Source: Taenia hydatigena
Taxonomy: Eukaryota > Platyhelminthes > Cestoda > Cyclophyllidea > Taeniidae
Assembly (NCBI GenBank): GCA_036345935.2
Contig: JADWOT020000003.1
Coordinates: forward strand, 16,634,509 to 16,698,508
DNA length: 64,000 bases
Direction: 5' to 3'
The position numbers and the translations under genes are program-made. The notes below the pieces were generated by a model. The model worked only from the letters and a program-made list of their open reading frames with translations. It was not told the origin of the DNA and made no database searches. This document shows, piece by piece, positions 1 to 10,883 of this stretch (its first letter is position 1; each line of letters begins with the position of its first letter).

Positions 1-6
1 CGTGAG

Positions 7-95
7 GTTGATGTGGAAGTTAATGGAAGCATTCTCAACCACTTAGTGTAGGGGCAAACCTGCGACTGGAATCAGTTTTATGCCTGTCTTCATTT
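7..95 (+). repeat. Diverged direct repeat, copy 1
   Basis: Aligned by eye with 763-852. Both share the block GTGGAAGTTA, then CATTCT, CAC and TGCCTG at matching spacing, about 70% alike. Probably an old dispersed or duplicated element; no coding content is seen. Confidence 0.35.
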
Positions 96-762
96 TGCAT
101 TGAATCAGGAGCCCTCAGAACCCAGTTATTCTCAAATAATGTGTTAATTCGCAATTTGCCTGAATTTAAACAACGTGTCTGTCAATAAACCGAGTAGTTG
201 GTGGTTTTGTCTTTAAAGTAAATGGTAATGAACCATATACAAACTGATGTTTCTGGTTCATTTCATATGCAGCCAAGTTCTGCGCTTTTCTTTGTAGATG
301 AACCCGACTTAACCGAAACTGCTTTGAACTGCTGAATAAAAGAAGAAGATACCATCACAGCATTAAAATTTTCTTTATATCTTAAGAATGCCGAATGAAG
401 TTTTTAATGGCTAAAAGTCGTGCCTATTAAAGGAACTAAATACGTGTGGAGTCAAGTAAAATTACATTAAATAATAGCAAATCGCAAAAGTTGAAGTCAT
501 TTTTATGCTACTCGAACTATGGTAAAGTTGATATCCTTAAATTCGTCGAATTAGGTGGTGAATTTTTCAACCACCTTTAGTGGCATTGCTTCGCAAATGC
601 GAAATGGCAAAATGTTGCTAAAACTGTAGCTTTGTTTTGGTTTACAAAAGAAGAGTTTGTGCAGGAAGAAGTTTGCGTAATGCGCTTTATTGAAGATCGT
701 TAATTGTAAACAAAGCTACCAAAATAATGGAGACGGTAGAGTTGAGTAATTGCATGCGGTGG

Positions 763-852
763 GTGTGGAAGTTACTGAAACCATTCTTAATCACCCAGCG
801 TTTGGGTAAAATTGTGGAAGGAATTACTCTTGTGCCTGCCCGATCTAAGAAC
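763..852 (+). repeat. Diverged direct repeat, copy 2
   Basis: Second copy of the block at 7-95, offset by about 757 bp. Identity is patchy, so the family and true borders cannot be set from two copies. Confidence 0.35.
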
Positions 853-3613
853 ACCTTTTTCACATACTTTGCGCCCATTCACATTTTGTCTAAATTGAAG
901 TTACATGTTTCTGTCCATCAATTTAGCGATTTTACTAGTTTTTAGTCCTTAGAGTGCCTGATAAGCAACCATTAAAGAACCAACTCTACCCATGTGCTTC
1001 AGAGAAGTCCAAATTTGGTTAGGCTGGACAAATTACAGAATGGACTTCAGTACAGTTTGTTTGTCATATCACTTGCTCATGCTCAATGTTCTAGTCCGTA
1101 GCAATTGAACTAATTTTGTGGAAAGTTGCTTGAACAAGTTGGCTGATGTTTGTGCCATTATTTTAGCTTATCATTTCTGTGTTCTGTATATCGCTCAGCA
1201 GTGCAAAGACGCCATGATGACATTTTGGACTATCAATCATCGTGTAGAATTAGTTGCTCGTAAACCGCTCACTTGCGTCAGCATTGCATTTACGACAAAT
1301 TAGTTTTTAGTGCTGCGATGTCGCTCCCATCCACAGGATGCGGTGGAACATGGCCTTATCTAACAAGGCTTGCGTACTCTTAAAATGGCAGCGTATTCGG
1401 TCCACTTTGAACAAGGTACGGAAGCTGGACCTTCTCTTTGTAGGATAAAACACATAAGATGGGGATGATGTGCTTTATCTCACGACGGAAACATTCTCAC
1501 GGGTTATATTTGTTGCATAAAGCTATGAGATCTATTATCAGCACCTGATGGTGTGGATCAGTTCTTCCGTTCACTTCTAAAGAGAGAGAAGTTGATCTTA
1601 AATGCTTTCCTCTTGAGTAAACTTTAAGCAGAAATCAAACAAACATGGCAACTCAAGTCGTATTTTACAATTTATTAAGCGAACAAGCGCCCTTGTAACT
1701 CACAACACCCTACCACACAAGGTTGACATAGTCCAATGAGCACGAAATGATACACCCACAAAGAATGTGAGTTACTTCTTTGGGAACTACAGACGACGCT
1801 TCTCTTCTTGTGACAAAATCTGCAGAAACAAACATTTCGCCTCACAACAGTCAGTGGTTTAGCCACTTATCCATCCAGCCAGGGTAAAAGTTACAAAAAC
1901 AACAAATTAGTGCTCTATGAAGGGTAACCCCATCTTCAAAAAATTTAAATCAAAAGTGATGCATCATTCCTTATCGCGTCAATAACATTGACACCCCTTC
2001 AACATAATACATGTGGTGTTTCGATGATACGTCTTCAGGCTCACCATTGACTCTTGTTAATCTGGGCTGTGTCACATCACTCCACACTTTTCCACTAACA
2101 TGCGAATTGGAGAAGTTTCTGAGACTACACCTTCGAAACGGAATTAAATTATTCACTAAGACAGCGGAACAGTTTAACTCACGTTCATTTAAACAAATTA
2201 ATCTGTATTTCTTGAACGGGACGAAAAAATAGTGGAGAATACAATAGAGGTCACTGTATAATAAAGTCCACGAACACCTAGACCCATTGAAGGGCATAAA
2301 TTATTCTTTTGCAAGTCATTTGAAGTTCAACTAATGAACACTTCATCCACTTTTGGCCACGTCATAAGGCCTTTTGGCACATCAATGGTGTAGCAACATA
2401 GTTACTACTAAGATGTCAAGAAGTTCAGTGTCTCCGGATTGAATCACACAACGTAGTTGTCAACATCCGTCGTCACATTGATGTGTTCAAAAGGATTCCA
2501 ACAAGCTGTGATTTGCATCCTTTTAAGCTTAAAGGCTAAAAAGAGGCATGCTCTGGCATAGGTAGATAGTCGACTGTTTACCTCCTCACCCTAAAGTAGA
2601 ATCAACACTTTCTCTCGCATGAGTTGTTTTTTCTTCAGAGAGGTGTCTAGTGAGATATTTACGTCTCATTTCGATTTATTACAGCCACCAAAGTGCTCTG
2701 TCATCTCAACAATAAAAACACAAGGGGAAAGAAAGTTATCAGTCGTTTAGGCAACCATTCTATCCAACTGCCGGCGTCCTTCATTACTGCTCCGCTAACA
2801 GCCGTGTGTGAGATTCCGTCCATTTTGACAATGTCTTCGGACACCAAACACACATTTTCATTGTCCTGGGAAGTGTATTATTTATCCAGCTCAAAGTCAA
2901 TCCTTTCAAGCATGTCATAATGCTTGAGGAATGGTTTGCTGGCCTTAAATGCAAGTAAGCATTGTACTTTGGGACATTTAGTACTTCTAATCACCGAGTT
3001 AAATGCGAAGCTAGATTTTCCTTTTGTTTTAAATGCAAAAATTGCAAAAGCATGATTAATCAAAAGTTACATCGTGTTAGGACTGTAACATCTGCTTAGG
3101 CATATAATAATGCTTAAGAAGGCTCCTATATTTGATAAAATTTTGTCAACATTCAATTCCCCTAGTGAAAATCGTTTATAACCCCATTATGCAACACACG
3201 ACACTAGAAGTTCAAGCTATTGTTGAGACGTCCTCTAATTCAACAAAACAAAAATCCTTGGTTAAATTGGAGTTACTCAATAATCATCACCTATAAAAGA
3301 TGTTTGACATTTACTACTTCATTGGCTAGGGGTTTACTGTTGTATGAAATGGCACAATCCCTGACTAAACAGTCCCGCCACTGTTGTCACACTCATCTGG
3401 ACGGTAGCAACTACTTGTGTAGAATTCAGCAAAAGGGAGTGATAAATGAACTTTTGGAGATCACAATAACAATTGGTAATTGAGTGTAAGAATCACAATG
3501 GACACAATAAGAATAAAACCCACGGGTAATTAATGCACGAAAGCATAATTAGTGTTGTCAAATTGACAGAAGTACATAGTATCCAGCAGTTTTCGTTACA
3601 TGGTTTCTGTCTT

Positions 3614-6600
3614 CTACCTCGTAAGCTTCTGAAGAAGAGCAAAAAATGGCTTTCTACTGGCGCACCAAAATTTCTGCTCACTCTTACTCAATTGCTTCAT
3701 CTTTATCTCTAGCATCTCCTTGAAGTGTGGAGCGACCTTGACCAGGCTCTTAAATTTCACTACCTCATGGTCTGCAAGATCGACATTCAAAGCACCTGAT
3801 TGGATGTACCCATCAAAGAGTCCGAAAACTCCCTCCGAGAGGGCGTCACATTCACAATCCTCCAAAATATTCATTGTGGTATTCCACGAGGCCAGGCGGT
3901 TGCCATAATCGAAGGAATACAACACTCCTGACATCGAGGTGCTACTTGTCGAATTGTAGGCCTTGAACACGTACAGTGGGCGTTCTTGAAGACACAGTGA
4001 TTTGTTAAGACGGTCGAGTAATTCTGTTATGCCTATTGTCCCACACTTTGGACACTTTGGTCTCCTGCTTGTGATAGGTGAAGCAGTAGTGGTGGTGGTG
4101 GTAGTGGAGACAGAAGATGTGGGGTTGTCGATAGGAACTCCCCCACGCGGTGGTTCCCAGTAGAGTTGGCATGTGTCCAAATGTAGAGGCGCCTGCTCAA
4201 TCTCCTGTGGGTTGTAGTAGTCGCGTGCAGTGACCAGACCAGGCTGTGCCTCCTTCACCAATGTGCGTTGGTGCAATGCCACTGTGAAACACCTCTCCTC
4301 ATCAACATCCTCTTCCGAGAAGCCGTTGAAGTAGGCACTCACCTCCTGCTTTTGAGCATTAAATTCCACTTTTTGTAAAACTGCAGTGAAAGGCACCTTC
4401 TCCAACTCACTCATTGCCACTGTCCATCCACTGGGCAACTGCACAGTCACGAGAAGCATTCCAGTGGATTGTGCACGTACAGGACGCAGACACAGTGTGG
4501 TGAGTGCAGTGGTGCATGCAGCAGTGGCACTGCTACCACCCTGATCAACAGAGACCTCCAAGTCGAACACACCCTCCTGTCTTCGTGGTTTCGGTACATT
4601 GTAAATTGCCGTGAAGTGTACAGATATGCAGACCCGATTCGACGACTTGATGCTCACTCGGAGACTGGAGATATCGGTCTGGTTGTGTGTACCGATTTCG
4701 AATGTGTGTGCAACCAGCTGATTGTCCTCACTCAGCTCCACTTGCACATCGAGTAGAGACGTCGGTGTGGAGCGAATGAAGACAGGTGTGGGTTGGGTGG
4801 GAGAAGGGAAGGTGGCGGCACTTTGTGTGAGTGCACGCAATGCAACAACTGTGTCCTTTGTGGAGTAGAAGCCGCCCTTCTCATTCTGCTGTTGTGAAAT
4901 CCATTTCATGGTAGCGAGTTGATCCAGGTGGGAGAGGTGAGTGGGAGTGAGTGCGAGCAGTGCGTACGCAGTGGTCTCCAGATTGAGCACTTTGGTGCGA
5001 TAGCTGTGTGTAGAGGTGTCAGATGGAGAGTGTGGCCACCATCGCAGAGACCCACTAATGGTAGATTCGAAGTGTGATCTTGCCCTCAGCTCAGTGATCA
5101 TCGCCTCACGCATTGGCGTGCTAGCTTCATATGGGAATGCTTTGGTGGCGTAGATGACCTTAGCCAAGAGGAGTGTGGACCATTGAGTGAAGGGTAGTTG
5201 TCTTGTTGTTGACTCAATGCATCTGATGGAGGAACGCACACAGTCTCGGAACCATTTGCCTTTGGCTTCCCTTAGTGCAGGGCTCGCAGAAGCAAGTGCG
5301 GCGAGGACATGTGCAGTGAGTTGGAGATGATGTTCAACCTTGTTGGAGTTTTGCACGCCTGGAAGGAAGCCGTTACTGACCTCCTCAAAACACCCATCCT
5401 CGAAGAAGCGTTGTTGACTGTGGAGGAAATCGAAAGCACTAGCGAGGATGGCGTGAGCATCCAGTTTCTGTCCAGTGATAAAGGCAATGGGCAATTTGTC
5501 AGCCTCACTGAAGACCTCGAAGACATAAGCAGTGAGCCAGATGCTTCCGTTTGTGCCACCGCGTGGACCCCATATTGAGAAAGCACCGTTGTCAGAATGA
5601 CGATAATTTAATTGGTTGTCGAATCCACTCAGAATATATTTGGCAGCCTTCCTTGTCACAGGGTCGTAGCGCGAGTTGTCAGCTTCACCAGTGGTGTTGT
5701 TTTGATCGTTGAGGAGGAGGAGGTAGCGAAGTGCGTAGACACTAGGCGCAACCTTCACGAGATTCTGCTCTCCACATCCGGTGGGCATTTGAATGAGATT
5801 ATCGAGATTGGCCAGGGCTCGACCAACCACATTGCCACTGACTGCGACGTAACTGCGCAGCGAACCTCCAACGATCTGCTTATCAGGCAGTGTGACCACC
5901 ATTTCATGCCCCTCTTCCGATGACTCTGAAAATCATTAGATATTCAGACCAATATTGTCTTTAGTTCTCAACTACAAGGGAGTTGATCAAACAATACCGT
6001 TGAAAAATATGGTGATTTCACTTGTTTACCTGCCGTCGTTCATCCAGTTGACAATTTGAAATGTATAGTCACAATTTGCCCTGTTTTGACATCCGCCATT
6101 AAGTCATATATTAAGAATGACAAATCTTATATCTGGCACGTATGTGTGCTGTTAAAGCTCATATGAGCAATAAAATTTGTGTCTCTATGAGAACAACGGG
6201 GTCAAGTGAGATGCGTAATAAAGAGCTCATTCAGTAGCACTCTGATGGAACAGTATTAAGGAATGTGAAAAATCATGCTGTTTACACAGTAAAAGAAGAA
6301 TTTGGCCTTGTGTGGTTCGCGTTAATGGAATCTCACCTAAAGCTTTCGAGGTAGCATGTGAACAGATCAAGGAATATTCTATTTAGTTTTGCAAATTTAT
6401 ACACACATAACATACACATCTACGCGAGTACGCACACATGCATATTCAGCGGACTAAACACAAGTTCAGTGCGTGATTATTTCTAAAAAGCTTTCAAAAC
6501 CTCTTGTGTCAGAGTCGTCTATTGCTGATCACTGTTATCAGTGCTTCGCCATTTCATCCATTCATCTGACTCTAGATCAATTGTATAAGAGCTTTACACT

Positions 6601-9600
6601 CTTTTATGTAGAAAGGTGTTTTTGATTGGCTCACTTAAAAAAATGAAGTGTCCACTACCCGTGGCCTACTGTCAATGTCTACACATTGAGTCAGCATACC
6701 CGTGGACGGAGATTCTGATGTACTTATCGGGCTAACACATAAGTTGGGCTGCCACAATCGTGCTCCGCAAAATTTGGTTCAATCAAGTAAATCATTTGTT
6801 TACTAGAGACATAAATTCAGAAAACGACTTCCAATACAGTTCGGTTCTCGTGTTTAGGGTGTAAACACAAGCATGAGAACTTCAAACCTCCCTAATAGGA
6901 TAGGGATTACACCATGGGGCGAGTGCTCACCCTGTGTCAGGCAGTGATTAGCGGGTTCGTTTAAGGGAATGTATTAATCAAACAGCAAGAGAAAGTGCAA
7001 TATCCCATTGTGTCTATTGTTTGTCCAAACAAACCCAGTTGCTACTTCGTTATAAAAAAGAAAAATGAATGATGAGTTGCTGTTTCCAGCTGCAGACAAC
7101 TTGAAGGCTAGTTCCTATCGGTTGTACACAAGACTTTCAACCCACCGCATAAACAGACGAATCACACGAATGTAGAGAATAAGCATAACTGATGGGAAAA
7201 TTAAAAGGCATATGTACAATTGCAGAGGGATAAAAAAGGCGATTATGTCATTATTGAGAGAGAAGCCACTTTAAACCATACATTCTTGTATGAAGCTCTT
7301 CAGAACTGCGAAGAGACTAGGCTTAGTGCCTGGGGAAGACAAGACGCATGATAAAATGAAAGTAGAATGAAGAAAGATAGCGGAACTCACCTCCAGACGT
7401 ACAGAAAGTGCCGCCAATGGTGATGCGTTTCTCGACACCCTCAGCAATCACTCGCACCGAGCGTCGGACTGCGTCTCCTATTGTAACAACCTCGCGTGCC
7501 TGCCTTCTGCCACCAACGCGATCATCACAAACGGAGCTGCCACGTTGGGCCACAGCCGTGGCGGTGATATTGAGATTTCCAACACGTAGTGGACGAAGGG
7601 GTAGGTGGAATGTCTCCTTTACATCTCCCGCGCAGATGCAAGTAGAGAATGCGGCGACACCAACCACTCGCCAGTCGCGTGAATCCGTCTCCACACTCAC
7701 CTCTACTTCATAGCATTTGCGTGGGGTGACATTACCGCCACCACCCCACGCCTTCGTTGTGGTGGTGGTGGTGGTCTCAGGGTACACGAAGACGCTGATT
7801 GGTAGGTGTAGTACCTCTCCTCGTCGCGCCATTAAAGGTGGTGCAAATTCCACGAAGAAGGGCATCCGAACTGTTATTTGGGGTTTCTTCACAGGCATCC
7901 ACAGGCCCTTGTCTGCTGTGAAGCACACCGCGTTGGCCTCCCATGTAGTGAGAGTGTCGGGTGCGGTAAGCGACTTATTAAGATTACCATTAGTCAGCTT
8001 CGCTGTTTCAAACAACCACACTTCAGGAAAGAAATCGCGAAGACGTGGCTTAGTGTCCACAATCGCTGCTCTATCGCTGCTCATGAGGCTTTCATGTCTA
8101 TTTGATCTATAATCCACTGAATTCGATGCTATGCTGTACATTGGGCACACAATCACGGGCCCAACCGACTCCTCCTTAGGCGTAAACATGGTAAAGTCAA
8201 TTCCAGCTGCACTATAAGCATCTTGCGTGCTTCTAATTTTATACAATTTATAAACTCTTTTGTAGTCCTTCAACACTTTCACGAATGCCTCAAAGTCAAT
8301 TCTGCGAGTATTTTCCGTGTCAAAGTTCTTTGTAGCCACATCTATCATACTCAAAAGGCACGTGTTTGCAATTTTCTCATCACTCTCAATCCCAGTGGAC
8401 ACTTTCAATGAGATGTTCACCCTCTCACCAGGTGCAACCGACTTCTTGTCGAACCGCAGACCCTCCCCATTTCCATTTGTCTCAACCAGTGCCGGTGAAG
8501 AGCAGGCATGAAGATTTTCTATTTCCACAAAGTCGGAAGCCATTTGTCCATCTACCACGACGTATGCAACAGCTCGAAATTCGGGTCCAAAATCTTCACC
8601 CACTTCAAGAGTGGCTTTGTGCTTGAATACTGTTCGACGCATAGTATTATTTTCCTCGCTTTTGCTTCCTGAAGTGGGTTGTGACTCAGCATCATAAACC
8701 TCATTATCCATCTTCTTCGCTCCATTTACTTCTTCAAATCTGACTACTGCTCTGTCGCAAAACCAGCCTGTAAAACCCGGTTTGCAGACACAGTCACCTC
8801 CTTCTACACAAATTCCATTCTGACAGCCTTTTCGAGGAACACATATTTCACAGGCAGAGCCCTTCCATCCTGGCTTGCATTCACACCGACCTGGAGCTAC
8901 GCATATACCGCCACCTCTACATTTATTACCGTCGCATACAGGCGTTTGACAGTTAGCTCCCGTCCATCCTTCAAGGCAACGAATTTGGTCCCCATCCTCG
9001 CACTCATAGTGGCCAAATTCATTGTCCTGTGGTATGCATGCATAGTCTGCCTCTAGCTTGATCGTTCGTGTTGTGAGTTGACCGCGAGAGAGGAATTGCA
9101 GTGTCATAATTGTATTTTCCGGGAGGGCTTTATTTGAATCAACATGTAGCTTCACAGTCCCGGGACAGGTGACACTGGTAATATTTATCACGGTGACTTG
9201 TATGGCAAGACCCATGTTGTAGTCCCACAGTTCCAGTCGTCTGGATGCACTTAAATCCCACAAATGATACGGCCGTGGCATCCGCCACGTGCCGAAATAG
9301 CCATCAGCAATTTCTGGAGATGAATTATCGTCACTGTCATTGCTCCGGCGAACCTGTCGCACCATTACTGAAGCGCCTTTTTTGAAATCTAAAGGTGGTA
9401 GCACGAAATTGTGCGTTTCTTCTCCTGGTTTGACGGAGATGATTCGCTTGAGTCGGGTTGGATTGCCATCAATACGCCTCATCCATCCACCACAAGGATC
9501 ATTAACCTCCCTTACGATGACTTCCAATTCCTCGGTTTTGTTGGCAACATTTCTGTATAATACCTGACCAGCAATGGGGATACCATGCCTAAACGAGGTG

Positions 9601-10883
9601 GGAATCTTTAGTTCTAGTTTGGGTTCGGGCCACATTCGAAAGCTAGTGATGCCAGAAACCACAATGGAGGAGCCAGTAGCTTCTTCCACGACCTCTACGA
9701 ACACACCAAGTTTATCCATCCAGCTTGGCGGTTTGCCCTGAATCAGTTGTGAGATATTGGCGGTAATATTACTGCAATCAGGGCTGTCTAGAATGCCGTT
9801 AAAGCGCATACAGGTGCGTGTGATTGAATCGTAGTAACCGCTACATTGGTTCTTCGGTAACAACTTCTTTACTGTTTGGTGGCGCTCCAAGATATTCTGA
9901 TTGCAGACGCAGATTTGCGCATCAAATGTGCCGAGCATGGCATGACCATCGGTGTAGGCAGCACATATATTAAATGTCACCTCTGCGTCTGCTGGCTGAA
10001 TGACTTTTGGCATCTCCACATGTGCCTGGAATCGTGGCTGGGTGTAGTGTCTCACTTGAAACTTTATTTCTTCACTTTCATCCTTTACACGAGCTTCTAT
10101 CTTCCATTCGCCTTCCATAGCGTCACTAATAAGGGTGTAGGCTAGATTAAGAGCTTCCAACGGTTTGATCTCTTTCCACATCTTTACAATATTGTCGAAT
10201 GGATCCTTTATTTCAATAAAATCAAAGAACGGTGCTTTCATTCGCCTTTCACGTTCACTTGGCTCTATTATTTCTAGCTTCTCTTCTTTCCAGTACTCAC
10301 CAACGGCACGATATTTTGGCCATGTAAGAGATTCAGATTGTGGCAAGATGTTTCGACTAGTGAGTGCAAGAAAACGGAATCTTACTTGGTCGCCAGGTCG
10401 ATAAAGTGGCTTATCAGTTTCTCCCATAATTACGGTGAATCGGCTCACTATTTGAACAGGCCTGTCAACACTCTTAGCCGTCAATTCGTCAACAGTCTCG
10501 CAGTCACCAGAGGGGCAATAGAAGTAGGTGATATTGAGATTGATGTGGCTGCCAGGTTTTAGCTCAATCGGGATGTAGTACTTCAAATGGTAGGCATACA
10601 TCTCATCATCGCTGGATTTTTTCGCATCCGGTTGATCGAAAGTCGCCAGACCAACGTTCAGCGTTCTGATCCCATAGTTGGTCATGTTAACCGTAACCTT
10701 GACAAGAGGTTTGAGGGAACGTATAATAATTCCGTTAGGAAGATCAATGAACATTTCTTGAGGCAAGGAGATGGTGACAGTGTTATTGGCATCGAAGAAC
10801 TGAGGGGTTCCTCGTGGACCTACGATAAAACCTGTTGTGACAGCGTAAAAAAGCGCTATTAGTCCCCTCGCCAGTGCACGCAT
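3614..10883 (-). CDS. Secreted thioester-containing protein (alpha-2-macroglobulin/CD109/complement family) with DSL-EGF insertion and C-terminal NTR domain
   Basis: Two exons, 10883-7391 and 5925-3614, join at a consensus GTGAGT donor and a TTTCAG acceptor with phase 1, giving about 1934 aa. Family members trap proteases or bind targets covalently through an internal thioester; in invertebrates they serve in innate defence or extracellular regulation. Visible in order: a signal peptide (about residues 1-20), macroglobulin domains, a DSL-like plus two EGF-like insertion (616-709), a bait-like variable segment (about 885-945), a CUB/TED region with GCGEQN at 1214-1219, a receptor-binding MG8-type region (about 1620-1755), a poly-Thr linker (1771-1778) and a six-cysteine netrin-like domain (1789-1919). 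No anaphylatoxin-type cysteine cluster is seen, so it is A2M-like in the middle and complement-like only in its tail. The chosen ATG has A at -3 and is followed at once by the signal peptide. Minor in-frame introns cannot be excluded. Confidence 0.92.
3662..4054 (-). other. Netrin-like (NTR/C345C-type) C-terminal domain
   Basis: Residues 1789-1919 hold six cysteines (CxxC, a single C, CxC, and a last C), with a YVFKAY strand after the third cysteine and an L-x-x-G-V-F-x-L-x-x-G-Y-I block. This resembles the NTR domain at the end of complement C3/C4/C5 and of some invertebrate thioester proteins. The assignment is by pattern only. Confidence 0.65.
5762..5779 (-). other. Thioester motif GCGEQN
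   Basis: Residues 1214-1219 read G-C-G-E-Q-N, the canonical internal thioester in which the Cys thiol bonds to the Gln side chain. It is intact, so the protein should be able to form a covalent-reactive bond. Confidence 0.95.
7391..10883 (-). other. Thioester protein exon 1 (signal peptide to pre-TED region)
   Basis: A single open exon of 3493 nt encodes residues 1-1164 plus one base. It carries the leader, MG1-MG6-type domains, the DSL/EGF insertion, the bait-like segment and the conserved block before the thioester domain (FFPEVWLFE, then a DTLTTWEANAVCF-type motif near 978-988). A short Thr run (1037-1043) followed by a Gly run is encoded by simple repeats. The donor GTGAGT follows the codon for Gly1164. 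The intron to exon 2 runs 7390-5926 (1465 nt); nothing coding is evident in it. Confidence 0.9.
8757..9038 (-). other. DSL-like plus two EGF-like repeats inserted in a macroglobulin domain
   Basis: Residues 616-645 match the C-terminal half of the Delta/Serrate/LAG-2 domain: Cys, Pro, an acidic pair, FGHY, Cys, then CLEGWTG and a final Cys. Two EGF-like units follow, Cys650-Cys678 and Cys681-Cys709, with the CxCxPGWxG and CxCxPGFTG signatures. The first half of a DSL domain (a YYG..C type block) is not seen. The insertion sits between the strand that aligns with SRGNIF-type residues of A2M MG5 and the block PEFRAVAYVVV, so it splits one macroglobulin domain. It lies wholly within an open exon, with no stop or frame break. 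Confidence 0.85.

Larger units (their letters stand above)
1..3613. other. Gene-free flank downstream of the thioester protein gene
   Basis: No reading frame here shows recognisable domain content. The open frames are short, overlap on both strands and lack splice-supported continuity. The stretch contains a pair of old, diverged direct repeats near positions 7 and 763 and a local inverted repeat around 624-725. No AATAAA signal for the minus-strand gene ending at 3614 is obvious in its first few hundred downstream bases, so its polyadenylation site is unresolved. Confidence 0.5.
3614..5925 (-). other. Thioester protein exon 2 (TED, CUB, MG8, NTR) to stop
   Basis: It opens in frame after the acceptor at 5927-5926 and runs without interruption to TAG at 3616-3614. 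It contains the thioester motif, the alpha-helical TED with a WLTAYV-type block, a KWISQQQNEKGGFYSTKDT block typical of the family, the MG8/receptor-binding segment, a Thr-rich linker encoded by a trinucleotide run near 4084-4111, and the NTR-like tail. An AG/GTAGAAG sequence lies at the stop codon and could in principle be a donor to an extra exon, but no partner acceptor is evident. Confidence 0.9.

Noticed and set aside
3601..3620. Possible donor (AG/GTAGAAG) overlapping the thioester protein stop codon
   Set aside because: The NTR-like domain is already complete at its sixth cysteine and no downstream exon with coding character was found.
7717..8112. 131-codon plus-strand frame opposite thioester exon 1
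   Set aside because: Antisense shadow of a well-supported coding exon; its Val/Ser runs come from the Thr-coding simple repeat on the other strand.
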